NCBI GenBank assembly: GCA_035707965.1 | Contig: DASSTJ010000212.1 | Location: forward strand, 1-5,944 | Reading direction: 5' to 3' | Length of the DNA: 5,944 nucleotides | Origin: DASSTJ01 sp035707965 | GTDB lineage: Bacteria > Actinomycetota > Actinomycetes > Actinomycetales > Angustibacteraceae | Part shown: positions 1-5,309 of the stretch, piece after piece | Layout of the letters: each line of letters opens with the position of its first letter | Numbering within the stretch: the first letter of the stretch is position 1 | The notes under the pieces: generated by a model | Seen by the model: only the letters and a program-made list of their open reading frames with translations | Database searches by the model: none | Told to the model about the DNA's origin: nothing | Translations under genes and position numbers: made by a program

Positions 1-481
1 GCGCCACCGCGGTGGTGTCGGTGCCGCCCCGGCCGAGCGTGGTGATCTCCTTGGTGTCCTGGCTGACACCCTGGAACCCGGCGACGATCGCGATGGCGCC
101 GTCGTCCAGGGCCTGGCGGATCCTGCCGGGCGTGATGTCGATGATGCGCGCCTTGCCGTGCCGGGAGTCGGTGATGACGCCCGCCTGGCTGCCCGTGTAG
201 GAGCGGGCCTGGTGGCCGAGGTCGGCGATGGCCATCGCGAGCAGCGCCATCGAGATGCGCTCGCCAGCGGTCAGCAGCATGTCGAGCTCGCGTGCCGGCG
301 GAAGCGGCGAGACCTGCTGGGCGAGGTCACGGAGGTCGTCCGTGGTGTCGCCCATGGCGGAGACCACGACGACGACCTGGTTGCCGAGGGACTTCGTGTC
401 GATGATGCGCCGGGCGACCCGCTTGATGCTCTCGGCGTCGGCGACGGACGAGCCCCCGTACTTCTGCACGACCAGCCCCAC
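1..481 (-). CDS. lysC: Aspartate kinase, N-terminal 160 residues (partial, runs off left edge)
   Basis: Catalyses ATP-dependent phosphorylation of L-aspartate, the first step towards lysine, threonine, methionine and diaminopimelate, in the cytosol. The visible part is the amino-acid-kinase domain. It has the KYGGSS phosphate-binding motif at residues 7-12, SAMGDTTDDL at 41-50, LLTAGERIS at 69-77 with the conserved Glu74, TGSQAGV at 96-102, VAGFQGV at 143-149, and GRGGTDTTAVA at 150-160, the substrate/ATP-site signature. The match to Corynebacterium LysC is close over the whole stretch. About 260 further residues, including the C-terminal ACT regulatory domains, would lie left of the window. 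The start is GTG at 481-479, because AAGGAG lies about 6 nt upstream and the conserved LVVQKYGGSS begins two codons later. It is the last gene of the minus-strand block, separated from the DUF5063 gene by 165 bp, so it probably has its own promoter. Feedback control by Lys/Thr is known for the family but cannot be judged here. Confidence 0.96.
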   Translation of the reverse strand, partial: MGLVVQKYGGSSVADAESIKRVARRIIDTKSLGNQVVVVVSAMGDTTDDLRDLAQQVSPLPPARELDMLLTAGERISMALLAMAIADLGHQARSYTGSQAGVITDSRHGKARIIDITPGRIRQALDDGAIAIVAGFQGVSQDTKEITTLGRGGTDTTAVA

Positions 482-540
482 GGGTGCTCCTTGCTCCTGC
501 TGATGTCGGCGCCGCGCGAGTGCTCCAGCGACGGCGGCCG

Positions 541-568
541 CTGCCGGTCGATCCTATCGAGCCGGCAG
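541..568. repeat. Inverted repeat upstream of lysC, overlapping its putative -10 box
   Basis: The two arms, CTGCCGGTCGAT (541-552) and ATCGAGCCGGCAG (556-568), pair over 12 bp with a single bulged G at 561 and a CCT spacer (AGG on the minus strand). It lies 78 bp beyond the DUF5063 stop and 60 bp before the lysC start. There is no T-run after it on either strand. It could be an operator for lysC, a terminator of the dnaX-recR-DUF5063 transcript, or a leader hairpin. The dyad itself is plain in the sequence; its role is inferred. Confidence 0.75.
551..556 (-). promoter_or_regulatory. Possible -10 box of the lysC promoter
   Basis: TAGGAT on the minus strand fits the actinobacterial TANNNT consensus. 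It would start transcription near 544-545 and give a leader of about 64 nt ending in the AAGGAG ribosome binding site of lysC. No convincing -35 box is seen 16-18 nt upstream. The box sits in the middle of the 541-568 inverted repeat, so a repressor binding that dyad would block it. Confidence 0.35.
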
Positions 569-646
569 GGGTGCCCTCCCTGGCGCTCGAACGGCGAGAC
601 CTGCGTCGTGCCGGTCGAGCCGATCAGCGATCGCGCCGCACGGACG

Positions 647-1276
647 TCAGGGGTGCAGGGCGTCGAACTCGGCGTCGGCCACCGTCTCCTCGTCGGCGTC
701 GAGCCGCAGGTGCGACAAGATCGACTGCACGACACGCAGAGCGCTGGCCGCCCGCGCGCCCCAGCTCGACAGGTAGGAGAACTGCCACCACCACAGCGCC
801 TCGTCGACCCGGCCCGCCTCGAAGTGCCTCAGGCCGTGCGCGAGGTCCGACGCGACCGTCGCCAGGTCCCCGGACAGCGTGCCCGCCACCGGGCCGCCCG
901 GGACGATGGGGTCGAACACCTCGCCGTAGTCGTCGATCCCCTCCAGCACGTTCTCCAGCGCCGCACGCAGCGGGTCCACGTCCGGCTCGGGGCCGGAGTC
1001 CGGCTCGAACCGTTCGCTGGGGACGACGTCCGCGATGGCACCCAGCCGAGCGCCGGCGAGCAGCACCTGCGACAGGGCGAGCAGGATCACCGGCAGTGCC
1101 ACGTCCGGGCTGGTGCCGCTCGCCACCGTCGTGGTCGACTCGAGGTAGGCCCGCGCGTTGGTCGCGGTGTCCGCCGCGAGCACGCTCAGCTCGCCGCGCT
1201 CGCGCTCCCGGTCCTCGGTCGTCTCGTCCACGGGGTCGAGCGTCGCGTCGTCAGGCGTCGAACGGTCCTCAGGCAT
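647..1276 (-). CDS. DUF5063 domain-containing protein (209 aa)
   Basis: Function unknown. The protein is a soluble, mostly helical, acidic actinobacterial protein, recognised by its place directly behind recR and by conserved patches: DDYGEVFDP at residues 115-123, a SGDLATVASDLAHGLRHFE stretch at about 135-153, and the tryptophan-rich LWWWQFSYLSSWGARAASAL at 161-180. There is no signal peptide, membrane span or obvious catalytic motif. The first 30 residues are charged and probably disordered. The start is ATG at 1276-1274: it overlaps the recR stop by 8 nt (ATGCCTGA), and GGAG lies 8 nt upstream at 1288-1285. An in-frame ATG 22 codons earlier would lie deep inside recR and lacks this support. 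The overlap implies translational coupling to recR. Linkage to recR and lysC suggests co-expression but does not reveal the job. Confidence 0.9.
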   Translation of the reverse strand: MPEDRSTPDDATLDPVDETTEDRERERGELSVLAADTATNARAYLESTTTVASGTSPDVALPVILLALSQVLLAGARLGAIADVVPSERFEPDSGPEPDVDPLRAALENVLEGIDDYGEVFDPIVPGGPVAGTLSGDLATVASDLAHGLRHFEAGRVDEALWWWQFSYLSSWGARAASALRVVQSILSHLRLDADEETVADAEFDALHP

Positions 1277-1868
1277 CGAGCTGTCTCCGTCCCTCGAAGG
1301 CGCGGCCGAGCGTGATCTCGTCGGCGTACTCCAGGTCGCCACCGACCGGCAGGCCCGAGGCGAGCCGGGTGATGCGCAGCCCCAGGGGCTTCAGCATGCG
1401 GGCGAGGTACGTGGCGGTCGCCTCGCCCTCGAGGTTGGGGTCGGTGGCGATGATGACCTCGCTCACGGCGTCGTCGGCCAGCCGCGACATCAGCTCCGTG
1501 ATCCGCAGGTCGTCCGGACCCACGCCCTCGATCGGGCTGATCGCTCCGCCGAGCACGTGGTACCGCCCTCGGAACTCGCGCGTCTTCTCGATCGCGACCA
1601 CGTCCTTCGGCTCCTCGACGACGCAGATGGTGGTCTGGTCGCGCCGCGGGTCACGGCAGATGCGGCACTGCTCGTCCTGCGACACGTTGCCGCAGGTCAC
1701 GCAGAAACGCACCTTCTCCTTGACCTCGGTGAGCGCCTCGACCAGACGCTTCACGTCGACCGGGTCGGCCTGCAGCAGGTGGAACGCGATGCGCTGAGCG
1801 CTCTTGGGGCCGACCCCGGGCAGCCGCCCGAGCTCGTCGATGAGGTCCTGGACCACGCCTTCGTACAC
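1269..1868 (-). CDS. recR: Recombination mediator protein RecR
   Basis: RecR works with RecO (and RecF) to load RecA on SSB-coated single-stranded gaps during daughter-strand-gap repair. At 199 aa it has the normal family length. Domains in order: helix-hairpin-helix with LPGVGPKSAQRIAFHLL at residues 16-32; a four-cysteine zinc site with C56, C59, C68 and C71; a toprim domain from about 80 to 175 with VVEEPKDV at 83-90 and ATDPNLEGEATA at 141-152; and the C-terminal GGDLEYADEITLGRAFEGRR stretch used in ring assembly. The start is GTG at 1868-1866. An in-frame TAG lies only four codons upstream (1880-1878), so the only upstream candidate would be a CTG. There is no good Shine-Dalgarno; a TAGGCT box 6 nt ahead suggests a leaderless message. 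Its 3' end overlaps the DUF5063 start by 8 nt. The usual upstream neighbour ybaB/ebfC is missing. Confidence 0.97.
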   Translation of the reverse strand: MYEGVVQDLIDELGRLPGVGPKSAQRIAFHLLQADPVDVKRLVEALTEVKEKVRFCVTCGNVSQDEQCRICRDPRRDQTTICVVEEPKDVVAIEKTREFRGRYHVLGGAISPIEGVGPDDLRITELMSRLADDAVSEVIIATDPNLEGEATATYLARMLKPLGLRITRLASGLPVGGDLEYADEITLGRAFEGRRQLDA

Positions 1869-1874
1869 ACGCAG

Positions 1875-1880
1875 AGCCTA
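1875..1880 (-). promoter_or_regulatory. Candidate -10 box of recR, implying a leaderless transcript
   Basis: TAGGCT on the minus strand matches TANNNT and ends 6 nt before the recR GTG, so transcription would begin at or within a base of the start codon. No clear -35 box is visible. Directly upstream lies the perfect 10-bp palindrome GTGCCGGCAC (1882-1891), which could be an operator or chance in GC-rich DNA. The AGG could alternatively act as a weak ribosome binding site on a read-through message from dnaX. Confidence 0.4.
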
Positions 1881-1930
1881 CGTGCCGGCACCGTCAGCGG
1901 CGGCCCGCGACAGGCCCGGGCCGGGACGCC

Positions 1931-1968
1931 GGTGCAACGGCTCGTCACCGGTGATGAGCCGTTGCACC
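1931..1968. repeat. 38-bp near-perfect palindrome between dnaX and recR
   Basis: Two 19-nt arms (1931-1949 and 1950-1968), beginning GGTGCAACGGCTC and ending GAGCCGTTGCACC, are reverse complements except for one position (G1944 against T1955). There is no spacer beyond what a hairpin tip needs. It starts 28 bp after the dnaX stop. As RNA it would form a very stable hairpin, with a G-U pair on the plus strand and an A-C mismatch on the minus strand. No T-run follows. It is probably a Rho-independent-like terminator or processing hairpin for dnaX; a protein-binding site is the alternative. Confidence 0.85.
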
Positions 1969-1996
1969 GATGAGAGCGCGATACGGCGGCCCGGCC

Positions 1997-4291
1997 TCAG
2001 GCGTCGGTCTCGTCGATCACCCGACCGCCGAGCAGCTGCTCGACGACCGGACGACCGACCAGCCCGGAGTCGGCAGCGTCCACGTCGTCCGGGCTGGGCT
2101 CGTCGTCCGCCGCGTCGACCAGCGGCACCCGGGGCGTCGTCGGCGACGCGGTGGGGTCTGGCTCGGGCGCCGGCCGCCGCTGGTCACGGCGGGCGCCACC
2201 GCCCGGCTGACCGCTACCTGGCTGACCGCTGCCTGGCTGACCGCTGCCCGGCCGGACGCCCGCCTGCGGCTCCGGACGCACCGCAGCCGGGGCGACGGGC
2301 TCCCAGCCCTCGGGCTCGCCCGAGGGGTCGGGCGGCTCGGGAGCAGACCGAGGCCCGGACGACGGGGCCGTCCAGCCCTCGTCGCGCCCGTTCTCGTCAC
2401 GCCGGCCGTCGCCCATCGGCGGTCGCGACGCACCCTCGGGGGCAGCCGCGACCACGCCGCTGCGAGCGACAGGGCCCGCGTCCACGTCGTCCTCGCCGTC
2501 GGCCGCGACCGCGTCCACCGTCGCGTCGACACCCAGGACGTCGATCAGCGCCTGCTGGACGAAGTCGGCATGGGCACCGGAGCGGAAGTTCGCCAGCGGG
2601 CCGGGGGCCCGCAGGGCCAGGACGAGCCGACGTCCGTCGAACGCGGCCACCCGTGCGTGGTCGCTGACGATCATCCAGGTGACCTTGCGCATGCTCTTCA
2701 GCCGCTCGACGACGTCCGGCCACACTCGCCGGATCGTCTCGACGTCCACACCGCCCTGACCGGATGGCGGGGACACGGGGGTCGGCTCGGGCGCGGGATC
2801 CGGCGGCGGGGCTGGCGGCCGGGCCGGCTGCCCGCCGGTCGGCGCCGGGCTCGCAGGTGCGGGCTGCCGGCTGACCGGAGGGACCGGCACCGGCCCCGCG
2901 TGGCTCTGCGGCGAGGCCGGCGTCGCGCGTGCCTGGGGACGGGCGTCCGCCGGCGGCGCGGGCTCGCGCTCCGCCTCACCCGCGGCGGTGTCGCGCGACG
3001 AGGGAGCCGGCCGACCGCCGGACGAGGAGCCGTCCGCCGGGGTGGTGCGCGTGGTGGCCGCGCGGGCGGCCTCCCGAGCGGCGGCGCGCCCGCTGCCCGG
3101 GGCCTCGTCGCCCGACGCCGCCTCGCTCATCGCTCCCGCGCCGAGCCGGCGCTCCAGCCGGTCCAGCCGGGCGGCGTACCCGTGCTCGCCGTCGGCACCG
3201 GGCAGGAGTACCCGAGCGCAGACCAGCTCGAGCTGCAGCCGCGGGGACGTCGCCCCGGTCAGCTCGGTGAGGCCGGCGTTGACGACGTCTGCCGCCCGGG
3301 TGAGCTCGGCCGCACCGAACCGGGACGCCTGCTGGCGCATGCGCTCCAGCTGGTCCTCCGGCAGGCCGCGCAGGACCGTGTGCGCACCGTCCGGGACGGC
3401 GCTGATGACGAGGAGGTCCCGCAGCCGCTCCAGCAGGTCCTCGACGAACCGTCGGGGCTCGTGACCGGACTCGACCACGCGGTCGACCACGCGGTAGACC
3501 GCTGCCCCGTCACCGGCGGCGAAGGCCTCCACCACGTCGTCGAGCAGTGCTGCGTCGGTGTAGCCGAGCAGGGCGACCGCACCCGCGTAGGTGAGGCTGC
3601 CGCCGGACCCGGCGATCAGCTGGTCGAGCACCGAGAGCGAGTCGCGCACCGATCCGCCACCAGCGCGGACGACGAGCGGGAGCACGCCCTTCTCGACGAC
3701 CACGCCCTCGCTCTCGCACAGGCTCGCCAGGTAGTCCTGGAGCCGTGCCGGCGGCACGAGCCGGAAAGGGTAGTGGTGGGTGCGCGACCGGATCGTGCCG
3801 ATGACCTTCTCGGGAGCCGTGGTCGCGAACACGAACACGACGTGCTCCGGCGGCTCCTCGACGATCTTCAGCAGGGCGTTGAAGCCCTGCGGCGTCACCA
3901 TGTGCGCCTCGTCGATGATGTAGACCTTGTACCTGCTCGAGGCCGGACCGAACGACGCCTTCTCGCGCAGGTCGCGGGCGTCGTCCACACCGCCGTGGCT
4001 CGCCGCGTCGATCTCGATCACGTCGACCGTGCCGGCCCCGCCGCGCGACAGGCCCACGCACGAGTCGCAGGTGCCGCACGGCGTCGGCGTCGGCCCCTGC
4101 TCGCAGTTGAGGCAGCGGGCCAGGATGCGCGCGCTCGTCGTCTTGCCGCACCCGCGCGGGCCGCTGAACAGGTAGGCGTGGTTCACCCGGCCGCTGCGCA
4201 GCGCCTGCATCAGCGGCTCGGTGACGTGCTCCTGCCCGATGACGTCGACGAACGTCTCGGGCCGGTAGCGGCGGTACAGGGCGGTGGGCAC
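1997..4291 (-). CDS. dnaX: DNA polymerase III subunit gamma/tau
   Basis: DnaX is the ATPase motor of the clamp loader, and in its long (tau) form it ties the polymerase to the replisome. The product is 764 aa. Residues 1-175 hold the AAA+ core: YRRYRPETF at 6-14, Walker A GPRGCGKT at 44-51, a zinc site with C63, C72, C75 and C78, Walker B IIDEAH at 125-130, and FATTAP at 155-160. An SRT at 169-171 stands where many DnaX proteins have SRC. Lid and collar domains follow to about 385. Residues 390-515 are a Pro/Ala/Gly-rich linker. A folded domain at about 516-597 (ETIRRVWPDVVERLK onward) is followed by a second disordered acidic/proline tail and a short conserved-looking end at 742-759. The start is GTG at 4291-4289, directly before PTALYRRYRP; an in-frame GTG at 4321 would add ten residues. 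No A-rich slippery site for a gamma form is seen. An AGGG 8 nt ahead is a weak ribosome-binding alternative to leaderless translation. Confidence 0.97.
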   Translation of the reverse strand: MPTALYRRYRPETFVDVIGQEHVTEPLMQALRSGRVNHAYLFSGPRGCGKTTSARILARCLNCEQGPTPTPCGTCDSCVGLSRGGAGTVDVIEIDAASHGGVDDARDLREKASFGPASSRYKVYIIDEAHMVTPQGFNALLKIVEEPPEHVVFVFATTAPEKVIGTIRSRTHHYPFRLVPPARLQDYLASLCESEGVVVEKGVLPLVVRAGGGSVRDSLSVLDQLIAGSGGSLTYAGAVALLGYTDAALLDDVVEAFAAGDGAAVYRVVDRVVESGHEPRRFVEDLLERLRDLLVISAVPDGAHTVLRGLPEDQLERMRQQASRFGAAELTRAADVVNAGLTELTGATSPRLQLELVCARVLLPGADGEHGYAARLDRLERRLGAGAMSEAASGDEAPGSGRAAAREAARAATTRTTPADGSSSGGRPAPSSRDTAAGEAEREPAPPADARPQARATPASPQSHAGPVPVPPVSRQPAPASPAPTGGQPARPPAPPPDPAPEPTPVSPPSGQGGVDVETIRRVWPDVVERLKSMRKVTWMIVSDHARVAAFDGRRLVLALRAPGPLANFRSGAHADFVQQALIDVLGVDATVDAVAADGEDDVDAGPVARSGVVAAAPEGASRPPMGDGRRDENGRDEGWTAPSSGPRSAPEPPDPSGEPEGWEPVAPAAVRPEPQAGVRPGSGQPGSGQPGSGQPGGGARRDQRRPAPEPDPTASPTTPRVPLVDAADDEPSPDDVDAADSGLVGRPVVEQLLGGRVIDETDA
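2205..2249 (-). repeat. Three tandem 15-bp repeats inside dnaX
   Basis: GGCTGACCGCTACCT (2205-2219), GGCTGACCGCTGCCT (2220-2234) and GGCTGACCGCTGCCC (2235-2249) are in-frame copies differing at one or two bases. On the minus strand they encode the repeated pentapeptide PGSGQ at about DnaX residues 681-695, within the disordered tail. Copy-number change by slippage would only lengthen or shorten the linker. Confidence 0.9.
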
Positions 4292-4298
4292 GGATGAG

Positions 4299-4304
4299 AC
4301 CCTA
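4299..4304 (-). promoter_or_regulatory. Candidate -10 box of dnaX, implying a leaderless transcript
   Basis: TAGGGT on the minus strand fits TANNNT and is followed by 7 nt and then the dnaX GTG, so the first transcribed base would be at or next to the start codon. There is no recognisable -35 box at 16-18 nt. The same spacing and a near-identical box precede recR and the 98-aa gene at 5570, which strengthens the reading. Confidence 0.42.
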
Positions 4305-4426
4305 ACCCCGCCTGCCGACACCCCGTGCCGGTCGTGCACCCACCGTGAGCCGATGTTGCCCCGGTGCGCCATCTGGGCCACGGTGTCACCAGTCCGCCGC
4401 GCCGTCACCGGTCGCGAGCAGGTGGG

Positions 4427-4445
4427 CGCGCGGACCGTCCGCGCG
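4427..4445. repeat. 19-bp palindrome upstream of the gntK ribosome binding site
   Basis: CGCGCGGAC and GTCCGCGCG form perfect 9-bp arms around a single central C (4436). The decamer GCGCGGACCG is also repeated directly at 4428-4437 and 4441-4450, the second copy abutting the Shine-Dalgarno. Depending on where transcription starts, this may be an operator or a leader hairpin that affects access to the ribosome binding site. No known regulator consensus is recognised. Confidence 0.65.
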
Positions 4446-4450
4446 GACCG

Positions 4451-4457
4451 GGAGGAG
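4451..4457 (+). promoter_or_regulatory. Ribosome binding site of gntK
   Basis: GGAGGAG lies 5 nt before the ATG at 4463. It is the strongest Shine-Dalgarno in the window and fixes the start, ruling out the in-frame ATG at 4364, which has no such support. Confidence 0.85.
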
Positions 4458-4462
4458 CAGCG

Positions 4463-5029
4463 ATGGCCGATCAGCCGACCGAGGGCAGCACCCACGCCGG
4501 GCACGCGGCCCCCGCAGGCGAGGGCCATCACCCGCTCGTCGTCGTCATGGGCGTCTCGGGCTCGGGCAAGTCGACCGTCGGCGTCGCCCTGGCCCAGCGG
4601 CTGCACCTGCCGTACAAGGACGCGGACGACTTCCACCCGCAGGCGAACATCGACAAGATGGCGGCCGGCCACCCGCTGAACGACGTGGACCGGGCGCCCT
4701 GGCTCGCCGCCATCGGGGCGTGGCTGGCGCACCACGACGGGAGCGGCGCCGTGGCGAGCTGCTCGGCGCTGAAGCACCGCTACCGCGAGACGCTCGTGGC
4801 CGCCGCCCCGCAGGTCCACTTCCTGCACCTCAGCGGCGCGGCCGACGTCATCTCCGATCGCATGAGGCACCGGCCCGAGCACTTCATGAAGGCCAGCATG
4901 CTGCAGTCCCAGATCGACACCCTGGAGCCGCTGACCGGCGACGAGCCGGGCATCGCCATCGACGTGCGCCGGTCCGTGGACGAGATCGTCGACGAGTTCG
5001 TGCGCTACCTCGACCGCCTGCGCGACTGA
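4463..5029 (+). CDS. gntK: Gluconokinase
   Basis: Phosphorylates D-gluconate with ATP to 6-phosphogluconate (EC 2.7.1.12), feeding the pentose phosphate pathway; cytosolic. The product is 188 aa. It has a P-loop GVSGSGKST at residues 30-38, then DADDFHPQANIDKMAAGHPLND (53-74) with the family's DDFHP and GxPLND motifs, DRAPWL at 76-81, the CSALKHRYRETL block at 100-111, and HFMKASMLQSQIDTLEPL at 120-range 140-157. These together are typical of the GntK/IdnK family. Residues 2-23 are an extra polar, histidine-containing leader before the first beta strand LVVVMG. The start rests on the GGAGGAG ribosome binding site, since the next Met (residue 29) lies within that strand. The gene is divergent from dnaX and convergent with ffs, 17 bp away. 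No gluconate permease, GntR regulator or phosphogluconate dehydrogenase gene is in the window, so it stands alone here. No clear -10/-35 was found in the 171-bp dnaX-gntK interval. Confidence 0.95.
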   Translation: MADQPTEGSTHAGHAAPAGEGHHPLVVVMGVSGSGKSTVGVALAQRLHLPYKDADDFHPQANIDKMAAGHPLNDVDRAPWLAAIGAWLAHHDGSGAVASCSALKHRYRETLVAAAPQVHFLHLSGAADVISDRMRHRPEHFMKASMLQSQIDTLEPLTGDEPGIAIDVRRSVDEIVDEFVRYLDRLRD

Positions 5030-5046
5030 GCCGGCGAACGCAGCGA

Positions 5047-5130
5047 CCCCCCGCACACCCGCCAGAGCCCGCCTGCCCTTGCTGCCTTCCGGCCCTGGGG
5101 GGGTTGAGCGAGATGACGCCGCACGAGGGG
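5047..5130 (-). ncRNA. ffs: Signal recognition particle RNA, small bacterial (4.5S-like) type
   Basis: This is the RNA core of the SRP, which binds Ffh and targets membrane and secreted proteins to FtsY. The minus strand shows the diagnostic tip GCC-GGAA-GGC-AGCA-AGGG (about 5078-5095): a GGAA tetraloop on a three-pair stem followed by the asymmetric internal loop bound by the Ffh M domain. The ends close into a helix of about 11 bp, CCCCUCGUGCG against UGUGCGGGGGG with several G-U pairs. That gives about 84 nt, close to the 82-nt scRNA of Streptomyces. Exact ends are inferred from this pairing and may be off by a few bases. It neighbours dnaX as in many Gram-positive genomes. Confidence 0.93.
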
Positions 5131-5139
5131 TCGACGTCC

Positions 5140-5145
5140 ACTCTA
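5140..5145 (-). promoter_or_regulatory. Probable -10 box of the ffs promoter
   Basis: TAGAGT on the minus strand matches TANNNT and ends 9 nt before the predicted mature 5' end, so a primary transcript starting near 5133 would need trimming of only a few bases. No strong -35 box is seen. Confidence 0.5.
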
Positions 5146-5203
5146 CAAGGGATCGGCCGTCCCTTCTGCCCTCCCTCACCGCGACGCCGGCCGAGCCGTG
5201 CAG

Positions 5204-5257
5204 CGATGGGTGTGACCGCGGTGGTCGCGATCACAGCCGCGAAGGGCACACCCATCG
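5204..5257. repeat. Large hairpin/dyad between ffs and tRNA-Ser
   Basis: CGATGGGTGTG (5204-5214) and CACACCCATCG (5247-5257) are perfect 11-bp reverse complements 32 nt apart. Inside them GTGGT (5221-5225) pairs with ATCAC (5230-5234) across a CGCG loop, and CGCG at 5217-5220 can pair with 5238-5241, giving a nested stem. The 179-bp interval between the ffs 5' end and the tRNA holds no gene. Candidate roles are a terminator for gntK read-through, an insulator between divergent RNA promoters, or an operator. There is no T-run. Confidence 0.75.
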
Positions 5258-5296
5258 ACGCACATCGGCGACGCCACGAGCACCCGGGCGCTCCGG

Positions 5297-5302
5297 TATC
5301 CT
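5297..5302 (+). promoter_or_regulatory. Possible -10 box of tRNA-Ser
   Basis: TATCCT fits TANNNT and would start transcription at about 5309, almost at the mature tRNA 5' end (5310). That leaves an unusually short leader. No clear -35 box. TATCCTC (5297-5303) also repeats the tRNA's own 3' acceptor sequence at 5387-5393, so the match to a -10 box could be coincidental. Confidence 0.35.
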
Positions 5303-5309
5303 CGTCCGC

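Noticed and set aside
484..1797. Long plus-strand open frames opposite the DUF5063 gene and recR
   Set aside because: They show arginine/proline-rich composition and no motif, and they overlap well-recognised minus-strand genes. GC-rich antisense frames are commonly open.
2500..3200. Programmed -1 frameshift making a short gamma form of DnaX
   Set aside because: No A AAA AAG-like or other A-rich slippery heptamer is visible in the linker region.
1970..4297. 775-codon open frame on the plus strand opposite dnaX
   Set aside because: It is a shadow of dnaX in GC-rich DNA: its translation is Arg/Gly/Pro/His-rich with no recognisable domain, while the minus strand encodes a complete DnaX.
4364..4462. 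Upstream ATG extending gntK by 33 codons
   Set aside because: No Shine-Dalgarno precedes 4364, the added residues are Arg-rich and unlike the family, and a perfect GGAGGAG precedes the ATG at 4463.
4292..5179. Very long N-terminal extension of dnaX through the gntK/ffs region
   Set aside because: The open frame runs on, but it is antisense to gntK and ffs, and conserved DnaX sequence begins directly at the GTG at 4291.
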